In this document: piece after piece, positions 7,698 through 15,835 of the stretch
Position numbering within the stretch: position 1 is the stretch's first letter
Layout: each line of letters starts with the position of its first letter
Notes under the pieces: generated by a model
What the model saw: the letters and a program-made list of their open reading frames with translations, nothing else
Told to the model about the DNA's origin: nothing
Databases searched by the model: none
From: an uncultured Corynebacterium sp.
Lineage (GTDB): Bacteria; Actinomycetota; Actinomycetes; Mycobacteriales; Mycobacteriaceae
Reading direction: 5' to 3'
DNA: 46,510 bases
Assembly (NCBI RefSeq): GCF_946222985.1
Contig: NZ_CAMIFY010000015.1
Location: forward strand, 1-46,510
Made by a program: the position numbers and the translations under genes

Positions 7698-8672
7698 GTG
7701 ACGATTTCGTCCCGCACACCCACCGGGGGTCCCACCATCAGCTTCGACATCGGCGGCACCAACCTGCGCGCCGCGGTCGTCGCCGCCGACGGGGCGGTCA
7801 TCGACCGCGTGCAGCGATCCTCCAACGGCACTGCCGAGGATCTCGAGGACGGCATCGTCGCGCTCGTCGACGAACTGCTCGTCGATCACCCCGACGTCGT
7901 CGCCGTCGGCCTGGCCGTCGCCGGCTTCCTCGACTACGAACGGCGCGTCGTCCGATTCGCCCCGCACCTGCCGTGGCGCGACGCCGACGTCGCCGCGCGG
8001 CTGGGGGCGCGCCTGAATGTGCCGTTGACCCTGGAACACGACGCCAACTCCGCCGCCTGGGGCGAATACCGGTTCGGTGCGGCCCGCGGCGCCGACAACT
8101 GGGTGCTGTTCGCGCTGGGCACCGGCATCGGCGGCGCGATGATGAACGGCGGCCGGATCTACCGCGGCACCTTCGGCACCGCGCCGGAGTTCGGGCACCT
8201 GACCGTCGTTCCCGGCGGCCGCCCCTGCTCCTGCGGCAAACGCGGGTGCCTGGAACGCTACTGCTCGGGCACGGCCCTGGCCGCGACCGCACGGGAGCTG
8301 GCCACCACGAACCGGTTCGGCGGACCCTTGGCCGCGGCGTGCGTCGACGGCACCGCGACCGGATCCGACGTGATGCTCGCCGCGCAAACCGGCGACGCCC
8401 TGGCGACGGCCGCGGTGGCGGATTTCGCCGATTGGCTCGGTCGCGCGCTGGCCTTGGTGGCCGACGTGTTCGACCCCGAGCTCATCGTCATCGGCGGCGG
8501 CGTCGCCCAGGCCGCCGACCAGTACCTCGAGCGCTCGCGGGAGGTGTTCTCCCGCGAGATCACCGGCGCCGGCTACCGGCCGACCGCCCGCATCGAAGTC
8601 GCCCGCCTGGGCGCCGACGCCGGGATCATCGGCGCCGCCGACCTCGCGCGCACCGAGGCCGGTCGCGCCTAG
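7698..8672 (+). CDS. glk: ROK-family glucokinase
   Basis: Phosphorylates glucose to glucose 6-phosphate in the cytoplasm, using ATP or polyphosphate depending on the subfamily. 324 residues. The ATP-binding FDIGGTNLRAAVV is near the N-terminus. The sugar-binding EHDANSAAWGE and ROK signature region follow (ALGTGIGGA), then the zinc-binding CSCGKRGCLERYCSG with the catalytic-site GTAPEFGHLTV just before. The GTG start at 7698 has GATGAGGA 7 bases upstream; the longer frame upstream lies inside the previous gene. A ROK glucokinase close to pimB' is a corynebacterial arrangement, which supports the genus assignment. Usual family length is 310-330 residues. Confidence 0.92.
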   Translation: MTISSRTPTGGPTISFDIGGTNLRAAVVAADGAVIDRVQRSSNGTAEDLEDGIVALVDELLVDHPDVVAVGLAVAGFLDYERRVVRFAPHLPWRDADVAARLGARLNVPLTLEHDANSAAWGEYRFGAARGADNWVLFALGTGIGGAMMNGGRIYRGTFGTAPEFGHLTVVPGGRPCSCGKRGCLERYCSGTALAATARELATTNRFGGPLAAACVDGTATGSDVMLAAQTGDALATAAVADFADWLGRALALVADVFDPELIVIGGGVAQAADQYLERSREVFSREITGAGYRPTARIEVARLGADAGIIGAADLARTEAGRA

Positions 8673-8764
8673 TTCCGGGCGGCGGTTGCCCCGTGCCCGG
8701 CACTAGGGGACACCCGCGACACGCAAATAAAGGCCCCTGAACTGGCAATATGACGCATTGTCTG

Positions 8765-8770
8765 TATGCT
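8765..8770 (+). promoter_or_regulatory. -10 box TATGCT of a probable leaderless promoter
   Basis: TATGCT ends 7 bases before the GTG at 8778. This contains the ATG at 8766, so that ATG is part of the promoter rather than the start codon. Confidence 0.65.
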
Positions 8771-8777
8771 CTGTCGA

Positions 8778-9536
8778 GTGAACAATCCCTGGTACAAGTT
8801 CTTCAAGTACGTGCTGATCGGCCCGTTTTTGCGGGTCTGGAATCGCCCGGTCTACGTCGGGGGCGACAAGGTGCCCGAACATGGCGCCGCGATCATGGCC
8901 TCCAACCACCTCGCCGTGATGGATTCGTTCTACTTCCCCCTGGTGGTTCCCCGCCAGCTGACGTTCCTGGCGAAGAAGGAGTACTTCACCACGCCGGGTC
9001 TCGTCGGCCGCATCCAGAAGTTCTTCTTCTCCAACACCGGCCAGGTGCCCATCGACCGCAAGTCCGGCGATGCCGCGCAGGACGCTCTCGACGCCGGCAT
9101 TGCCGTGCTCGAGCGGGGCGATCTGCTGGGGATGTACCCGGAGGGGACCCGGTCGGCCGACGGTCGCCTCTACCGCGGCAAGACCGGTCTGGCCCGCGTC
9201 GCCCTGCGCACCGGCGTACGCGTGTACCCGGTGGCGATGAAGGGCACCGGCGAGGTCAACCCGATCGGCAGCTGGTTCCCGCGCCCGCGCAAGGTCGGCG
9301 TCGAAATCGGCGATCCGCTCGACCCGGCCGACTACCGCGATCGCGGCGACGAGTACGCCTGCGCCCGCGCCCTGACCGACGATCTGATGGCGGCGCTGCA
9401 GAACCTCAGCGGCCAGGCCTACGTCGACGCGTACTCGGCGGACGTCAAGGCGTCGTTGGCCGAGGGTCTCGGCTACCCCGAGGGCACCGAGCCCGGCGGG
9501 GAGCTGGAGCGCGAGCCGAGGCAGCGCTCCGCCTGA
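8778..9536 (+). CDS. plsC: 1-acyl-sn-glycerol-3-phosphate acyltransferase (PlsC family)
   Basis: Membrane-associated acyltransferase that makes phosphatidic acid from lysophosphatidic acid, or a related acyl transfer. 252 residues. The catalytic HX4D box is in SNHLAVMDSF, the acceptor-binding YPEGTRS lies about 120 residues in, and the hydrophobic N-terminus (FKYVLIGPFL) can anchor it. I chose GTG 8778 because the TATGCT -10 hexamer covers the ATG at 8766 and family members start with a short N-N-x-W motif. It is the equivalent of Rv2182c by position. Several PlsC paralogues are usual in this group, so the exact substrate is uncertain. Confidence 0.88.
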   Translation: MNNPWYKFFKYVLIGPFLRVWNRPVYVGGDKVPEHGAAIMASNHLAVMDSFYFPLVVPRQLTFLAKKEYFTTPGLVGRIQKFFFSNTGQVPIDRKSGDAAQDALDAGIAVLERGDLLGMYPEGTRSADGRLYRGKTGLARVALRTGVRVYPVAMKGTGEVNPIGSWFPRPRKVGVEIGDPLDPADYRDRGDEYACARALTDDLMAALQNLSGQAYVDAYSADVKASLAEGLGYPEGTEPGGELEREPRQRSA

Positions 9537-9589
9537 TTCGACCGCCGGGGTTACCGCGCCCCATGGAAAAATGACCGCGACGCACGGGT

Positions 9590-9595
9590 TATCCT
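9590..9595 (+). promoter_or_regulatory. -10 box TATCCT of a probable leaderless promoter
   Basis: TATCCT ends 7 bases before the GTG at 9603; no Shine-Dalgarno sequence is present. Confidence 0.6.
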
Positions 9596-9602
9596 GTGCG
9601 TC

Positions 9603-10094
9603 GTGCGCTATTTCTACGACACCGAGTTCATCGAGGACGGCAGGACGATCGACCTCGTCTCCATCGGCGTCGTCGCCGAAGACGGCCGCGAGTACTACGC
9701 GATCTCCACGGAGTTCAACGCCTCGGCCGCCGGCCCCTGGGTTCGCGCCAACGTGCTGGGCCAGTTGCCCAATCCTTCGTCGCCGTCGTGGAAGTCGCGG
9801 TCGACGATCCGCGATGATCTGGAGAAGTTCCTGTTGGCGCCCGGCGCCGGGGATCCGGAGCTGTGGGCGTGGGTGGGGGCCTACGATCACGTCGTCTTCG
9901 CGCAGTTGTGGGGCGACATGACGCGTCTTCCGCGCAGGATTCCGCGGTTCACCCGCGAGCTCAAGCAGCATTGGGAGGCGGCGGGCAAGCCGCGCGTGCC
10001 GAAGCAGGACGGCGGCCGCCATGATGCGCTGGCCGATGCGCGGCACAACCTCGTGCGCTACCGCGCGATCGAGGCGTCCCTCGCCCGACGCTGA
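9603..10094 (+). CDS. DEDDh 3'-5' exoribonuclease (Rv2179c type)
   Basis: 163 residues, probably a cytoplasmic RNase acting on 3' ends of RNA. DEDD motifs: YDTEFIEDG near the N-terminus (D and E), GAYDHVVF in the middle (D), and GGRHDALADARHN near the C-terminus (H and D of the DEDDh type). The family founder, Rv2179c, is a structurally studied exoribonuclease active on RNA with 3' overhangs; it has the same place beside aroG. The GTG at 9603 directly precedes the conserved RYFYDTEF and is 7 bases after a TATCCT -10 box, so the mRNA is probably leaderless. Confidence 0.88.
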   Translation: MRYFYDTEFIEDGRTIDLVSIGVVAEDGREYYAISTEFNASAAGPWVRANVLGQLPNPSSPSWKSRSTIRDDLEKFLLAPGAGDPELWAWVGAYDHVVFAQLWGDMTRLPRRIPRFTRELKQHWEAAGKPRVPKQDGGRHDALADARHNLVRYRAIEASLARR

Positions 10095-10105
10095 GCGGAT
10101 ACGGC

Positions 10106-10128
10106 GGGGTTTCCGGTGGGGTTTCCGG
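10106..10128. repeat. Two tandem copies of an 11-bp G-rich element
   Basis: GGGGTTTCCGG occurs at 10106-10116 and 10118-10128 (12-bp period), between the exoribonuclease and aroG, about 70 bp upstream of the aroG start. It may be an operator for aroG or simple-sequence duplication. Confidence 0.45.
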
Positions 10129-10181
10129 CCGTGCGCGCCCGCGGACGTCGGTCGACCGTTCGCGGCCGGGGAGGGGTCGGC

Positions 10182-10187
10182 TACGAT
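10182..10187 (+). promoter_or_regulatory. -10 box TACGAT of a probable leaderless aroG promoter
   Basis: TACGAT ends 7 bases before the GTG at 10195. It overlaps the ATG at 10186, which argues against that ATG being the start codon. Confidence 0.6.
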
Positions 10188-10194
10188 GACACCC

Positions 10195-11583
10195 GTGAGT
10201 TGGACCATCGATCTCCCCGTGAACGAACTTCCCGATCTTCCTCCGCTGCCCGACGGCATTCGCGAGCGCTTCGAAGACGCGGTGTCGCGTCAGGCGCTGC
10301 AGCAGCCGTCGTGGGATCCGAAGGCGGCGGCCAACGTGCGCCGCATCCTCGAATCGGTGCCGCCGATCGTCGTCGCGCCGGAGGTGCGCAAGCTCCAGGA
10401 GGAGCTCGCCGACGTGGCCATGGGCCGCGCCTTCCTGCTGCAGGGCGGCGATTGCGCCGAGACCTTCGAGTCCAATACCGAGCCGCACATCCGCGCCAAC
10501 GTCAAGACTCTGCTGCAGATGGCGGTCGTGCTGACCTACGGCGCCTCCACCCCGGTGGTGAAGATGGCGCGCATCGCAGGCCAGTACGCCAAGCCGCGGT
10601 CGTCCGACCGCGATTCCGAGGGCCTGCTGAGCTACCGCGGCGACATGGTCAACGGCGTCGAGGCGACCGAGGAAGCCCGCGTCCACGACCCGGCCCGCAT
10701 GGTCCGCGCCTACGCCAACGCATCGGCGGCGATGAACCTCGTCCGCGCCCTGACCGGTTCGGGCACGGCGGACCTGCATCGCCTGCACGAGTGGAACCGC
10801 GAGTTCGTCACCAACTCGCCGGCCGGCGCCCGGTACGAGGACCTCGCCCGCGAGATCGACCATGCCCTGCGCTTCATGCAGGCCTGCGGCGTGTCCGACT
10901 CGAATCTGCAGACCGCCGACATCTACTGCTCGCACGAGGCGCTGGTCGCCGACTACGAGCGCGCGATGCTGCGCCTGGCCCACGACGAGGCCGGCGACGA
11001 CAAGCTCTACAACCTCTCCGCGCACCAGCTGTGGATCGGCGAGCGCACCCGTGGTCTCGATGATTTCCATGTGGCGCTGGCCGCGTTGATCGGCAATCCC
11101 GTGGGCGTCAAGATCGGCCCGAAGACCACGCCCGAGGAGGCGGTGGCCTACGTCGAAAAGCTCGATCCGCTGTTCCAGCCGGGCCGGTTGACGCTGACTT
11201 CGCGCATGGGCAACGACAAGGTCCGCTCCGTGCTGCCCGCCATCGTCGAGGCCGTCGAAGCCACCGGCCACAAGGTCATTTGGCAGTGCGACCCGATGCA
11301 CGGCAACACCTACGCGGCGTCCAACGGGTACAAGACCCGCCACTTCGACCGCATCGTCGACGAGGTGCAGGGCTTCTTCGAGGTCCACCGCGCCATCGGT
11401 TCACACCCGGGCGGCCTGCACATCGAGCTCACGGGCGAGGACGTCACCGAGTGCCTCGGCGGCGCGCAGGACATCGCCGACGTCGACCTGCCGGGCCGCT
11501 ACGCCTCGGCGTGCGACCCGCGCCTGAACACTCAGCAGTCGCTGGAGCTGTCGTTCCTCGTCGCGGAGATGCTCCGCAACTAG
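10195..11583 (+). CDS. aroG: Class II 3-deoxy-D-arabino-heptulosonate 7-phosphate (DAHP) synthase
   Basis: Condenses phosphoenolpyruvate with erythrose 4-phosphate, the first step of the shikimate pathway. 462 residues, normal for the plant-like class II enzymes of actinobacteria. Diagnostic blocks are FLLQGGDCAETFESN, GQYAKPRSSD, YRGDMVNG, AHQLWIGERTRG, IWQCDPMHGN and HPGGLHIELTGEDVTECLGG, which hold the metal and substrate ligands (Cys of GGDC, His, Glu, Asp). The start at GTG 10195 gives MSWTID, as in corynebacterial orthologues, and fits the -10 box; a start at 10186 would add three residues. Chorismate mutase, encoded elsewhere, binds such enzymes in related species. A bidirectional hairpin separates it from pknL. 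Confidence 0.96.
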   Translation: MSWTIDLPVNELPDLPPLPDGIRERFEDAVSRQALQQPSWDPKAAANVRRILESVPPIVVAPEVRKLQEELADVAMGRAFLLQGGDCAETFESNTEPHIRANVKTLLQMAVVLTYGASTPVVKMARIAGQYAKPRSSDRDSEGLLSYRGDMVNGVEATEEARVHDPARMVRAYANASAAMNLVRALTGSGTADLHRLHEWNREFVTNSPAGARYEDLAREIDHALRFMQACGVSDSNLQTADIYCSHEALVADYERAMLRLAHDEAGDDKLYNLSAHQLWIGERTRGLDDFHVALAALIGNPVGVKIGPKTTPEEAVAYVEKLDPLFQPGRLTLTSRMGNDKVRSVLPAIVEAVEATGHKVIWQCDPMHGNTYAASNGYKTRHFDRIVDEVQGFFEVHRAIGSHPGGLHIELTGEDVTECLGGAQDIADVDLPGRYASACDPRLNTQQSLELSFLVAEMLRN

Positions 11584-11604
11584 GTTCCGCCGGAACGGAA
11601 GCGA

Positions 11605-11639
11605 AAGCCGGGCCCGAGTTTTCTACTCGGGCCCGGCTT
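11605..11639. terminator. Hairpin between convergent aroG and pknL
   Basis: AAGCCGGGCCCGAG and its exact reverse complement flank a 7-base loop. The stem can serve both strands. It is followed by CGGCTTTT on the plus strand. Confidence 0.85.
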
Positions 11640-11693
11640 CGGCTTTTCGGGTCTCACTTCGCCCCCGGCACTTCGCCACCCCGGCTCCGCGGA

Positions 11694-14126
11694 TCAGAAT
11701 CCGCGGACGGTCACCTCGTCGCCGCGTTCGGCGTCCTGGCCGGAGCGCGGGGATTGGCTGTAGATGCGGTCGTCGTCGGTGGCGTCGCCGGTGATGCGCA
11801 GTTCCAGGCCCATGTCCTCGAGGCGCTTGCGCGCGTCGCCGATGGTGGAGCCGAGGACGTTGGGGACCTCGATGCGGCTGGAGACCACGAGGTCGACGCG
11901 GGCGTCGGCGGGGTCGAGGATCCGTCCGGCGTCGGGGGAGATCGAGTCGACTTCGCCGGCGCGTCGGGGCGAGTCGGCCTTTTCGGTGACGTCGCCGACG
12001 ACGAATCCGGCGTCGGTCAGGCGCTTGCGGGCCTCGTCGAGTTTCAGGCCGGCGACGTCGGGGACCTCGATGCCGTTGTTGACGGTCAGCGTGACCTCGG
12101 AGCCGCGGGCCAGGCCGGTGCCGGGTTCCGGGGCGATGGCCAGCACGGCGTCGGGGTCGTATTCGGTGGAGACTTCGTAGGTGACGTCGGCGACGGTCAG
12201 TCCGGCTTCCTCGATCACGCGGCGCGCGTCGTCCTCGGACAGGGCGATGACGTCGGGGACCTTGACGGGCGCCTGCCCCTTGGACAGGTGGACGGTGACG
12301 GTCGAGCCGGTGCGCACGGTTTCCCCGGAGGCGGGGACGGTGGACAGCACCTGTCCGCGGGGCACGGAGTCGGAGTACATCGCCTCGCCGTCTTCCGGCA
12401 CGAGGGTGCGTTCCTCGAGCATCGCGGCGAATCGCGTCGCGGAGCGGTCGGAGGGCAGGGCGGGCACGGTGGGGCGGCCCTGGCTGATCAGGACGGTCAC
12501 GGGAGAGCCCTTGACCGCGCGGGTGCCGGCGAGGGGTTCGGTGCCGATGACCTGCGCCGCCGGCACCGCGTCGTGGTAGGTCTGCGAGGCGATCGGTTCG
12601 AAGCCGGCCTCGGAGACGACGCCGGAGGCCTGCGCCTGGGACATGCCGGTGATCGACGGCACTTCGCCGTAGCGCCCGGACCCCAGCCACCAGGCGCCCA
12701 GGCCCATGCCCAGGGTGGCGATCAGGGCGATGATCAGCCAGATCGCGCATCCGGTGCGGGTGCGCTGGCGTCCGTCGCGGGCCCCTGCTTTGCGACGTCC
12801 CGGTGCCGCCGATGCGCCCGCCCGGCGATCGTCGTCGGGTTCGTCCGCGGCGTGGCGGGGCGCCGGAACGCCGGCGCGATGGTTCGGCCCGTCGGGGCCG
12901 GGCACGGGCATGCCGGGCGCCGCTCCGGGGATCGCCCCGGGCAGCACGGACGTTTCGTCGGGGCGGGCGAGCGGTCGCGCGGCCCCGTCGGGGTATTCGT
13001 CGTCGGGACCGTATCCGTCGTCGGCGACGTATCCGTCCGCGTCGTAGCCGTCGGCGTGTTCCGGCGAGGCGAAGGTGCCCGGCGGCGGCAACGGCACCAC
13101 GGGGACGTCGTGGCGGGTCTCGCCCAGTCCGTCGCGGCCATGGGGGCCGAAGAGACCGGGTTCGGGGGCGCCGTCGAAAAGCTCCGTGCCGCGCACGTCC
13201 TCCGGATCCGGTGTCTCGAGGTCGTCGCGGGTATGGGTGGCCCGGTGCGCGGCGGAGTCCACCGGCGCGGGCACGCGGAACGACGGCAGGCCGAGATGGT
13301 CGACGATCTCGGCGAGCTCCTCGGCGAATTCGATCGCGGAGGGGAAGCGGTCGCCGGGCTCGCGGGCGCAGGCCCGGGCGACGAGTTCGTCGAACTCCGG
13401 CGGCACGCCGTCGATGATCTCCGACGGCGGCGGGACGTCGGCGTTGAGGCGCTGCAGCGCGACGGCCAGGGACGTGTCGCCGCTGAACGGCGTCGACCCC
13501 GTCAGAAGCTCGTACAGCAGGATGCCGGTGGAGTACACGTCCGACGCCGGCGTGATCTCCGCGCCGGTGACCTGCTCGGGGGAGAGGTAGCCGACGGTGC
13601 CGACGATGACCGAATTCGACGTCACCGTCGAATCCGCCGCCGCGCGCACCAGACCGAAGTCGGCGAGCTTGACCTTGCCGGAATCGGAGATGAGGACGTT
13701 TTCGGGCTTGATGTCGCGGTGGACCATCGACCGCTCGTGCGCGAGCGACAGCGCGCGCAGCACGGGGCCGAGGACGGCCGCGGCGGCGTGCGGCGGCATG
13801 GGGCCGCGTTCGCGCAGCAGCTCCCGCAGGGTGCCGCCGTCGATGAACTCCATGATGAGGAAGACGTGCCCGGCGGCGTCGGCGCCCTGGTCGTAGACGT
13901 TGACCAGGGATTCGTCGGTCATGCGGGCCACGGCGCGGGCCTCGCGCTCGAACCGGACCCGGAAGGATTCGTCGTCGACGAACCGCGGATCCATCACCTT
14001 GGCCGCGACGTCGCGGCCGAGGCGAAGATCCGTCGCCCGGTGGACGGAACTCATGCCGCCGCGGGCGATGAGCGCCCCGATGCGGTACCGCCCGTCGAGG
14101 ACGTCCCCCTCGCGCACTTCAGCCAT
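11694..14126 (-). CDS. pknL: Serine/threonine protein kinase PknL with five PASTA repeats
   Basis: Membrane receptor-type kinase of 810 residues. The kinase domain (about 11-270) has the Gly loop IARGGMSSV, catalytic VHRDIKPENV, DFG and the APE-region LSPEQV. A long Pro/Asp-rich juxtamembrane linker follows, then one transmembrane helix (about 456-480) and five PASTA repeats (about 485 to the end), each opening with a V-P motif. PASTA repeats bind muropeptides or lipid II in other kinases, so it may sense wall state. A purine-rich GGGAGGAG lies upstream of the ATG at 14126. It is divergent from the Rv2175c-like gene; in M. tuberculosis PknL phosphorylates that protein. The mycobacterial PknL lacks PASTA repeats, as I recall. 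Confidence 0.93.
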   Translation of the reverse strand: MAEVREGDVLDGRYRIGALIARGGMSSVHRATDLRLGRDVAAKVMDPRFVDDESFRVRFEREARAVARMTDESLVNVYDQGADAAGHVFLIMEFIDGGTLRELLRERGPMPPHAAAAVLGPVLRALSLAHERSMVHRDIKPENVLISDSGKVKLADFGLVRAAADSTVTSNSVIVGTVGYLSPEQVTGAEITPASDVYSTGILLYELLTGSTPFSGDTSLAVALQRLNADVPPPSEIIDGVPPEFDELVARACAREPGDRFPSAIEFAEELAEIVDHLGLPSFRVPAPVDSAAHRATHTRDDLETPDPEDVRGTELFDGAPEPGLFGPHGRDGLGETRHDVPVVPLPPPGTFASPEHADGYDADGYVADDGYGPDDEYPDGAARPLARPDETSVLPGAIPGAAPGMPVPGPDGPNHRAGVPAPRHAADEPDDDRRAGASAAPGRRKAGARDGRQRTRTGCAIWLIIALIATLGMGLGAWWLGSGRYGEVPSITGMSQAQASGVVSEAGFEPIASQTYHDAVPAAQVIGTEPLAGTRAVKGSPVTVLISQGRPTVPALPSDRSATRFAAMLEERTLVPEDGEAMYSDSVPRGQVLSTVPASGETVRTGSTVTVHLSKGQAPVKVPDVIALSEDDARRVIEEAGLTVADVTYEVSTEYDPDAVLAIAPEPGTGLARGSEVTLTVNNGIEVPDVAGLKLDEARKRLTDAGFVVGDVTEKADSPRRAGEVDSISPDAGRILDPADARVDLVVSSRIEVPNVLGSTIGDARKRLEDMGLELRITGDATDDDRIYSQSPRSGQDAERGDEVTVRGF

Positions 14127-14156
14127 CAGCCTCGTCTCCTCCCATTGCCGCCCACC

Positions 14157-14162
14157 AGTATG
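14157..14162 (-). promoter_or_regulatory. Possible -10 box CATACT of pknL
   Basis: CATACT on the minus strand ends 30 bases before the pknL ATG, giving a leader of about 20-25 bases that contains GGGAGGAG. It forms a divergent promoter pair with the Rv2175c-like gene. Confidence 0.4.
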
Positions 14163-14214
14163 GCCGACCGGCGTCGCCGGGTGCCAACGCGGTCGATCGG
14201 ACCCGGCGGCGCGG

Positions 14215-14220
14215 TATGGT
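14215..14220 (+). promoter_or_regulatory. -10 box TATGGT of a probable leaderless promoter
   Basis: TATGGT ends 6 bases before the GTG at 14227; no Shine-Dalgarno sequence is present. Confidence 0.6.
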
Positions 14221-14226
14221 GTCGGC

Positions 14227-14592
14227 GTGAGAAAGATCCCCACGTGCCCCGATGTCCTTGCCCCCGAGGAAGAGACGCTCGTCGTCCCCGACGTCGCCGA
14301 CCACCTCGGCGTTCCGGTGACCCGCGTCCATGCCCTGTTGCAGGAAGGCAAGATCGTCGCCGTCGATCGACGCGGCGTGCCGCAGGTGCCGGCGCTGCTT
14401 CTCGACGATGACGGCGTGAACAAGTTCGCCGCGGGCGCGCTGGCCGTGCTCGCCGACGGTGGCTTCCGCCCCGAAGAGGCCCTGACCTGGTTGTGGACCG
14501 AAGACGAGTCTCTGCCGGGGCGCCCCATCGACGGGCTGCACGGCCACCTGGCCCGCGAGGTGATCCGCCGCGCCCAGGCGATGGCGTTCTGA
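14227..14592 (+). CDS. Rv2175c-family DNA-binding protein, probable PknL substrate
   Basis: 121 residues. The N-terminal half has a winged-helix-like HTH (VVPDVADHLGVPVTRVHALLQEGKI) and the C-terminal half is helical with two conserved Trp (ALTWLWTEDESLPGRPI). In M. tuberculosis the orthologue binds DNA and is phosphorylated near its N-terminus on a Thr by PknL, which weakens DNA binding. Here Thr6 in RKIPTCPD is the candidate in the short N-terminal tail; the next Thr is Thr19. The gene is divergent from pknL with 100 bp between starts. The GTG is 6 bases after the -10 box. Target promoters are unknown. Confidence 0.87.
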   Translation: MRKIPTCPDVLAPEEETLVVPDVADHLGVPVTRVHALLQEGKIVAVDRRGVPQVPALLLDDDGVNKFAAGALAVLADGGFRPEEALTWLWTEDESLPGRPIDGLHGHLAREVIRRAQAMAF

Positions 14593-14635
14593 TCGCCGTC
14601 GCCGGGCGCGGCGGGCGCGGCGGGTCCCGAGTCCT

Positions 14636-14653
14636 CCGGGCGTGAGTGCCCGG
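14636..14653. terminator. Short hairpin between convergent genes
   Basis: CCGGGC and GCCCGG flank a 6-base loop, in the 63 bp between the Rv2175c-like stop and the hydrolase stop. No T-run, so it is a weak candidate. Confidence 0.4.
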
Positions 14654-14655
14654 GC

Positions 14656-15765
14656 TCAGGCGCCCTTGCGCTCGGTGGCCATCAGCTCGGGATCCGAGGC
14701 CAGGCGGTAGCCGTCGCCCTCGTAGACGGCCGCGACATCCGGGGTCGACGGCGCCTTGCCGTACGGGGCGCCCGCGACGTACTCGGAGAACGACAGCACC
14801 AGTGCGCCGGCGGCGTTGTACTTCGGGTGGTCGAGGTAGGAGCCGTGCGAGACGCCCTTGATGATGGTCCACCACGCGGACCCGGTGTGGCGGTCGTAGG
14901 CCAGTCGCGAGAACGGCCACGGGACGAGCGATTCATGCTCGGCCAGTGCGAACAGCGCGGGCACGGACGGTGCGGGGCTGAGCGTCCCGAAGTCCGACGC
15001 CGCGTTCATCAGCGGAACCATGCCGGCGGTGCGGAAATCGACGTCGCTGTAGTCGTTCATCGCACCGTCGAGAAGCCCGCCCATCCGGGCCACCGAACCG
15101 CCGCCGGCGGACTGGCCGACGAGCATGGTGCGGGAGAAGTCGACCTTGCCGTGCAGGGGCGAGGTGGTGTCCAGGGACTGGTCGACGGCGCCCTTGGCGG
15201 CGAGCTCGACCTGGTAGCCGAACCAGTTGAGGAACGAGTAGCCCATGGCCACGACGTAGCCGTGGCTGGCGTAGAGGCGGGCCTGGCGGTCGTACATGCC
15301 CGGGTTGGCGCCGATGCCGGGGGAGAACACCATCAGCGGTGCGGTCGCGCCCTCGTCGGAGGTCAGCTCCGAGGGGTAGTAGTACTTCACGCCGACGGGG
15401 CTCTCGGCGCCGCCGGGGAAGGTGTCGTAGCAGGAGGGGCGCTCGTTGACGTTCATCGTGTTTTCCACGATGTCGGCGTAGACCCCGTAGATCAGGTCGT
15501 CGCATTCGCCGACCTCCTCCGACACGTCGATGTCGTGGGGGCCGGGGGCGCCGAAGTCCGCGCGGATCGTGCCGGCCGGGGCGGGCATCGCGGGGGCTTC
15601 GATGGGCGCCTGCGCCCATCCTTCGGGGCCGAGGCCGACGTCGGCCGATCCGGTGGCGGGCTGGGCCAGCGCGGTGCCGGCCATCAGGGGCAGCGCCAGT
15701 GCGGCGGCGACGCCGGCGTGGAGGGCGCGGCGGAATCTGCGCGGGGACTGCGGACGGGAAGTCAT
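14656..15765 (-). CDS. Secreted alpha/beta hydrolase, lipase/esterase-like
   Basis: 369 residues with a Sec signal peptide (RR-rich start, hydrophobic 18-33, AQPA cut near 34-36). The mature part shows an oxyanion-hole region LMVFSPGIGANPGMYDRQA, the nucleophile elbow VGQSAGGGS (Ser219) and a late His in GVSHGSYLDH (His307), the order of an alpha/beta hydrolase. The look is of the chlorophyllase/PETase-like lipase group, so an ester substrate (lipid, polyester or mycolyl-type) is likely but not defined. It is not in the corresponding interval of M. tuberculosis as I recall it, so it may be a lineage-specific insertion. It lies 70 bases after the mptA stop and could be part of that transcript. 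Confidence 0.8.
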   Translation of the reverse strand: MTSRPQSPRRFRRALHAGVAAALALPLMAGTALAQPATGSADVGLGPEGWAQAPIEAPAMPAPAGTIRADFGAPGPHDIDVSEEVGECDDLIYGVYADIVENTMNVNERPSCYDTFPGGAESPVGVKYYYPSELTSDEGATAPLMVFSPGIGANPGMYDRQARLYASHGYVVAMGYSFLNWFGYQVELAAKGAVDQSLDTTSPLHGKVDFSRTMLVGQSAGGGSVARMGGLLDGAMNDYSDVDFRTAGMVPLMNAASDFGTLSPAPSVPALFALAEHESLVPWPFSRLAYDRHTGSAWWTIIKGVSHGSYLDHPKYNAAGALVLSFSEYVAGAPYGKAPSTPDVAAVYEGDGYRLASDPELMATERKGA

Positions 15766-15835
15766 CGAGGAACTCCTGGTGTTGGCGATCGGGGGAATGC
15801 CGGCGATTCGCCTTCCGGGAAGCCTCGACGCCGGA

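Noticed and set aside
8766..8777. ATG 8766 as the start of the acyltransferase
   Set aside because: The ATG is part of the TATGCT -10 hexamer; GTG 8778 fits the leaderless geometry and family N-termini.
11280..14411. Plus-strand open frame of 1043 codons opposite pknL
   Set aside because: Antisense shadow of pknL and of the aroG end; no start signal or recognisable domain.
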